Source of the DNA: Sphingobacterium spiritivorum | Lineage (GTDB): Bacteria > Bacteroidota > Bacteroidia > Sphingobacteriales > Sphingobacteriaceae | DNA: 64,000 nt | Direction: 5' to 3' | Assembly: GCF_016725325.1 (NCBI RefSeq) | Contig: NZ_CP068083.1 | Location: 1,426,001 to 1,490,000 of the forward strand | Shown: in pieces, positions 59,873 through 64,000 of the stretch | How positions within the stretch are numbered: the first letter of the stretch is position 1 | Layout: every line of letters starts with the position of its first letter | Translations under genes and position numbers: made by a program | Notes under the pieces: model-generated | The model's input: the letters and a program-made list of their open reading frames with translations, nothing else | Told to the model about the DNA's origin: nothing | The model's database searches: none

Positions 59873-62800
59873 TTAAAAAGTTAGTTTCAAACCAAAATCA
59901 AATCCTCTTGTTGCTGGAACACCTAAGTTATCAAATCCAAAAGAGCCGGACCCACCAACACCAGCACCGCTTCCTGAGACTTCCGGATCAACACCTGAAT
60001 AATCCGTAAATAACAATAAATTTCGGCCGGTTAATGTAAATTGTAAATTAGATAACTTCAAGCTCTTAGCCACATTTGAAGGCAAACTATAAGTCAGACT
60101 GGCGTATCTTAAACGTACCCAAGATCCATCTTCTACAAAATTAGAGCCTCTAGCTGCGTAGTATGTCTGATAAAAATCCTGATCCAAATTAATAGAACTG
60201 GTATTAGCCGCTCCTGTTTTCTCAACTATACCGGGTAAAACTGTAGTTCCCCGATCCGCTGTTAAAGGACTAAGCCCTTGGCGGACCAACATATAAGATG
60301 TTGCATTAAACACATCTCCTCCTTTTCTTATATCCCACATAAACGACATTCCCCAGTTCTTATACTTAAATGTATTTGTGATTCCGCCTATCCAATCCGG
60401 ATTTCTGTCTCCGATCTGAGACATAGTTGACACAACCTGAGGCAGACCTGTCTCAGTCAGCAACAACTGTCCATCCGCATTCGTTTTCCAGGTTTGTCCA
60501 TTTATTCCGAAAAGAGTTCCATTTAAAAAGGCGGCTCCCTGCGCAATTGAATTAGCAATCCAAGAGTCGGAAATTTCAACTCTGTCCAGTTTTCCTGGCA
60601 GATCCTTTACTGTTGCCTTATTAGCACTGAAATTCACATCTATACTCCAGTTAAAATCCTGTTTTCTAACAGCCTGAAAATTCAGAATTGCTTCGTATCC
60701 CTTATTTTCAATAGATCCTCCGTTCAAGTAAGCAAGAAAAGAGCCTGAAGAAGGAGGAGTTCTTGTGCCTAGTATCTGATCATCTGTCAACGTCTTATAC
60801 CAAGTAAGATCTAACCCAAGGCGATTGTTCCAGAATTTCAAATCCGCTCCTACCTCATAGGAATTTGTAAATTCAGGCTTCAGGTTTGGATTTCCAAAAT
60901 AGTCTGTAATATTTGTAATAAAGCCTCTTGGGTTAATGGTAAAATCATTGATATATGTGCCTAATGTTGTTTGCAATACGTGAGATGGAGCATCTTTTCC
61001 TACTTGAGCCCACGCCCCTCTCAACTTAGCAAATGATAAAAAACCTGTTGACTGATCTCCGTTTAATTCCTTGATTAAATCAGTTACTATAATAGAGGTA
61101 CTGATTGAAGGATAGAAAAAGCTGTTTTCAGCTTTTGGCAATGTGGAAGACCAATCATTTCTTCCTCTGAAATTCAGATAAATTATGTTTTTCCAGTCCA
61201 AATTCAGATCTCCAAAAACACCTACAATTCTTCTGCGTGATATTCCTTTTGAAACTGTTCTATCACTCGCGAGAGTATTATTAATACCAATAAAATCCGG
61301 ATCAATAAAATTTCTTGCAGTAGATGTCACAGTCTTTCTGTAAGTTGCTTCAACATTATGACCTAATGTAAAATTGATATTAAAGTCATTAAATGATTTT
61401 TTCGCATTCGCTAAAAAAGTTGAAGTTGTTACTTGATTAGTTGTAGCAGCTTCCGCTAAATATCCGGTAAGACCTGTTTGAGAACTTGGACTTGTCACAC
61501 TCTGGAAATTTTCCCCATAATAATCCGTTCCAAGTCTATAAGTAATATTTAACCATGATAAAGGATCATATACCACTTCACCAATTCCTATAACTCTGTT
61601 AATATCATTAAAAACCGGTTTCCTGTTAATTGTCCAATAAGGATTATCAAATGCAGACTCAGAATTCTCACTTAGTACTTTTTGTGTATTATCTGGATTT
61701 AGGTAATCTGTCATATCGACATTTCGTGGCCAGAATAATGCTCCCATTATTCCACTTTGGCTACCTTGTGAAAAGTAAGTCCGATCAGTCTTAACATAAT
61801 TAACATTAGCTCCTATTTTTAAATTATCTTTAATTTTGTGATCTGCATTTACCCTAAATGACTTCCTTTTAAACTCAGTATTCTTAGCTATCCCTCCTTG
61901 ATCAAACAACGAGGCAGATGCATAAAAAGTTGACCTATCGGTCCCTCCACTTACAGACAGATCATGATTTTGAGTAAAAGCCGTTTTGAAAAAATCGGGG
62001 ATATTATCATAAACCTTTTCACCTTCACTAAATTTCGGACCCCACGAAAGATAAGAACCTGCACTAAATACACCTTTTTCACCTTGCTTATATAGCGACT
62101 GTAATTCAGGAAACTTATTTGCTTTATCAAAAGAAAACGTATTAGAGTAAGTTATACCTCCCTGACCGCTCACACCTCTTTTAGTCGTAATAACCACAGC
62201 ACCACTTGCTGCCCTTATTCCATACAAAGCTGCAGCTGCAGGTCCTTTCAAAACCGTTACACTTTGAATATCTTCGGGATTGATGTCAATTGCCCTGTTG
62301 GAAGCAGGAGTTACACCTGCGGCTAACCCACCTTGAGAAACCGGAGTAGTATTATCTACCGGAATACCATCCACAACAAATAAGGGCTGATTATTTCCGC
62401 TTAAAGAAGTTCCGCCACGGATCATAATATTTGCTGAAGCACCGGGAGATCCTCCTGAATTTGTTACTTGAACTCCTGCAACTTTGCCCTGAAGTGCATT
62501 AACTACGTTGGTTTGATTAGACTCTGTAATTTGTTTTGGAGATACACTTTGTAGTGCAAAACCTAAACTCTTCACTTCCTGCTTTACCCCCATCGCCGTT
62601 ACCACTACTTCTTCAAGAGCTTCTTCCGAGCCGGACATAGATACGGAGACTGTATTACCGGCCCCGACTGTTTGCTGCACTTCTTTCGATCCTATAGAAC
62701 GGAAGATCAACACATCTCCAGGATTTGCCTGAATTGTAAAGCTACCATCCGGAGCAGTTTTTGTTGTGACAGACTTTCCTTTGACAAGAACAGTCACACT

Positions 62801-62920
62801 GGACAATGGCGTCCCATCTGCAGAATTGGTAACCTTCCCGGAGATTGTTTTCTGCTGCGCCATCAAATTGACTGAAATGAGCATCAGCCAAAAAAATAAT
62901 AAGAGTAATTTTCTCTTCAT
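59873..62920 (-). CDS. SusC/RagA-family TonB-dependent outer-membrane transporter, pair 3
   Basis: The 1015-residue protein has a signal peptide ending SVNLMAQ, a carboxypeptidase-regulatory-like domain (TISGKVTNSADGTPLSSVTVLVKG), the EEVVVTAMG box at about residue 105, a plug (VVNALQGKVAGVQVTNSGG, DIQSVTVLKGPAAAALYGIRAASGAVVITT) and a barrel ending GFDFGLKLTF. Together with the SusD-3 and amidase genes it forms the upstream import unit. A divergent copy of the shared motif lies 189 bp upstream. Confidence 0.95.
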   Translation of the reverse strand: MKRKLLLLFFWLMLISVNLMAQQKTISGKVTNSADGTPLSSVTVLVKGKSVTTKTAPDGSFTIQANPGDVLIFRSIGSKEVQQTVGAGNTVSVSMSGSEEALEEVVVTAMGVKQEVKSLGFALQSVSPKQITESNQTNVVNALQGKVAGVQVTNSGGSPGASANIMIRGGTSLSGNNQPLFVVDGIPVDNTTPVSQGGLAAGVTPASNRAIDINPEDIQSVTVLKGPAAAALYGIRAASGAVVITTKRGVSGQGGITYSNTFSFDKANKFPELQSLYKQGEKGVFSAGSYLSWGPKFSEGEKVYDNIPDFFKTAFTQNHDLSVSGGTDRSTFYASASLFDQGGIAKNTEFKRKSFRVNADHKIKDNLKIGANVNYVKTDRTYFSQGSQSGIMGALFWPRNVDMTDYLNPDNTQKVLSENSESAFDNPYWTINRKPVFNDINRVIGIGEVVYDPLSWLNITYRLGTDYYGENFQSVTSPSSQTGLTGYLAEAATTNQVTTSTFLANAKKSFNDFNINFTLGHNVEATYRKTVTSTARNFIDPDFIGINNTLASDRTVSKGISRRRIVGVFGDLNLDWKNIIYLNFRGRNDWSSTLPKAENSFFYPSISTSIIVTDLIKELNGDQSTGFLSFAKLRGAWAQVGKDAPSHVLQTTLGTYINDFTINPRGFITNITDYFGNPNLKPEFTNSYEVGADLKFWNNRLGLDLTWYKTLTDDQILGTRTPPSSGSFLAYLNGGSIENKGYEAILNFQAVRKQDFNWSIDVNFSANKATVKDLPGKLDRVEISDSWIANSIAQGAAFLNGTLFGINGQTWKTNADGQLLLTETGLPQVVSTMSQIGDRNPDWIGGITNTFKYKNWGMSFMWDIRKGGDVFNATSYMLVRQGLSPLTADRGTTVLPGIVEKTGAANTSSINLDQDFYQTYYAARGSNFVEDGSWVRLRYASLTYSLPSNVAKSLKLSNLQFTLTGRNLLLFTDYSGVDPEVSGSGAGVGGSGSFGFDNLGVPATRGFDFGLKLTF

Positions 62921-63108
62921 GTTTGACAGTTTGTTTATGGTTTATAAATAATAGAATAGTTTAGATAATAAGCATGCAATATGGTCTGGTCAGTATAAAC
63001 AGGACAATGTCCTTTACAATTTTAGCAATTTATTTTCTAAAACTGCACTATTTTGCTTCTTTTATTTAAATTCGAGACAAAATAACACAATTATACCTCA
63101 AATTCAAC

Positions 63109-63131
63109 CTTAAAGTCTGCAATAAAACGCA
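63109..63131 (-). promoter_or_regulatory. Shared susC upstream motif, copy 3 (divergent)
   Basis: The minus strand reads TGCGTTTTATTGCAGAC then TTTAAG; 16 of 23 positions match copies 1 and 2 in an ungapped alignment, at a similar distance from the start codon. Less certain than the other two copies. Confidence 0.4.
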
Positions 63132-63158
63132 AAAACAAGAACATAACAGCGTTCTTAA

Positions 63159-63187
63159 CAAAAAAAGCGGGCAGAATATCTGCCCGC
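63159..63187 (-). terminator. Terminator of the phosphodiester glycosidase gene
   Basis: GCGGGCAGA (63167-63175) and TCTGCCCGC (63179-63187) form a 9-bp stem, followed on the minus strand by a T-run of eight. Confidence 0.85.
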
Positions 63188-63210
63188 CTATACTATAAAC
63201 GTTAAACTTA

Positions 63211-64000
63211 TTATGGTCGCAGCACAAATCCGATTCCGTTCGCTGTGGCAGATCCGGTTTTATTAACCGGCCTGTTCAACATATCCCAACGCAGGCCTTT
63301 TGCATCTTCCTTCCTCTTTACCATAGCAGAGAAATTCCCTCCATTTGTAAAAAATGCTCTGCTGGATCCCAGAGTTTTCATGACTACGCCCAGATCATTC
63401 AGTGTGATACCTGTAGAAAAGGCATCATCTCCTCCATCTACCACCACGCAGATAACTTTTTTATCCGCATTAATCCCTATTGCCGTACGTGCAGATACTG
63501 TAGCGGTCGTAGATGTTATCAGATTATTGTTAAAAACAAGCCAGTTTGTTCCGGAAACTAAATGATAAATGGTATTCAGATCTACCGCTTCCGCAGGATA
63601 AGTTGCACTTGGTCTGTTTCCGATAAACGGCACTCCAGCCTTTGTAACAGCAAAATACGGAATAGTAAAAGCAGTCGCAGTAGTGGTATTCGTTTTGATC
63701 TGCCTTCCATAGCGTATATACGACCCCGATGGCGCATTCACCGTTGTTCCGGAAGTCAATACGGCATCTCCGTTAATGGCGACCATCATTTTTCCTCCTG
63801 ATCCCGATTCATTATACTTTGCCATTTCAGGTAAAATCTGAGTAGCATAAAGCACCTCATTAAATGGACCGAGTGCCTGAACAGCAAGCTTAGGTTTGGA
63901 TAAATCTATTTCCAGAACATGCATACTGACAGGGAGATTCAGTCTATTGAGGTAACGGATGTGCGTATGAACGATCCCCTCTGCAACAGTTGTAGTCGAA
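63211..64000 (-). CDS. Phosphodiester glycosidase (NAGPA/DUF2233 family), partial
   Basis: The frame is open past an internal ATG at 63924 to the window edge, so the N-terminus is outside the window. The visible 263 residues match the NAGPA domain: VSMHVLEIDL, MMVAINGDAVL, SGSYIRYGRQI, ARTAIGINADKKVICVVVDGG, ITLNDLGVVMKTLGSSRAFFTNGGNFSAMV and the end GIGFVLRP. NAGPA enzymes remove GlcNAc from GlcNAc-1-phosphodiesters; bacterial members act on cell-wall or capsule phosphodiester links. It lies upstream of SusCD-3 on the same strand and ends in its own terminator. Confidence 0.85.
   Translation of the reverse strand, partial: STTTVAEGIVHTHIRYLNRLNLPVSMHVLEIDLSKPKLAVQALGPFNEVLYATQILPEMAKYNESGSGGKMMVAINGDAVLTSGTTVNAPSGSYIRYGRQIKTNTTTATAFTIPYFAVTKAGVPFIGNRPSATYPAEAVDLNTIYHLVSGTNWLVFNNNLITSTTATVSARTAIGINADKKVICVVVDGGDDAFSTGITLNDLGVVMKTLGSSRAFFTNGGNFSAMVKRKEDAKGLRWDMLNRPVNKTGSATANGIGFVLRP

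Overview
The window looks like a chromosome segment of a Bacteroidota bacterium of the Sphingobacteriaceae type (Sphingobacterium/Pedobacter-like). The evidence is three SusC/SusD (RagA/RagB) pairs, a FecI/FecR sigma/anti-sigma module, DUF2911, DUF4091, DUF1080 and DUF5683 proteins, the parA-parB-DUF5683-dapB-lepB gene order, scarce Shine-Dalgarno sequences, and promoter-like TAnnTTTG boxes with upstream TTTG, as used by the Bacteroidota primary sigma factor. No rRNA, CRISPR array, phage or transposase was seen.

Layout. 1-5 kb: a gene tail, a secreted sugar isomerase-like protein, gltX, and an overlapping trio (histidine kinase, DinB-like protein, hotdog thioesterase). 5-9 kb: a FucP-type sugar permease, a DUF4091 glycosidase-like protein and a DUF2911 protein. 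9-15.3 kb: a predicted 2-oxoadipate to D-2-hydroxyglutarate to 2-oxoglutarate pair (HglS-like plus YdiJ-like), a divergent LysR regulator and a DctA-like transporter. 15.3-24.9 kb: housekeeping genes (cdaA, pdxJ, two tandem lepB, dapB, DUF5683, parB, parA, an FMN reductase and a metallophosphoesterase). 25-30.8 kb: a DUF1080 lipoprotein, a FecI-FecR-STN/repeat outer-membrane module, a 39-aa membrane peptide, a lipid acyltransferase and a small beta-barrel protein.

30.8-32.4 kb is the most unusual stretch. Downstream of two tRNA-Val(TAC) genes lies a 354-bp tandem array. Each unit has a small GIY-YIG nuclease gene whose stop codon runs into a 63-nt 3' remnant of a tRNA, followed by a copy of the tRNA terminator. 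Three nuclease copies are intact and the fourth is cut off inside another gene's terminator. A good promoter lies upstream of the tRNAs, so nuclease expression may depend on read-through of the tRNA transcript.

32.4-64 kb is almost entirely minus-strand. It carries a putative porin, purine nucleoside phosphorylase, and then a run of about 29 kb that reads as a peptidoglycan/amino-sugar utilisation locus. From upstream to downstream this is a NAGPA-type phosphodiester glycosidase, SusCD-3, an amidase, SusCD-2 with a lipoprotein, a PKD lipoprotein and GH18, then SusCD-1 with the exo-muramidase NamZ (DUF1343/GH171), a phosphoesterase/beta-propeller fusion, a GH9-polysaccharide deacetylase fusion, MurQ and a sodium:solute symporter. 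All three susC genes share an ungapped 23-nt motif about 190-215 bp upstream of the start codon, which suggests common control. All functions are read from sequence motifs and recalled family knowledge; no database search was possible.
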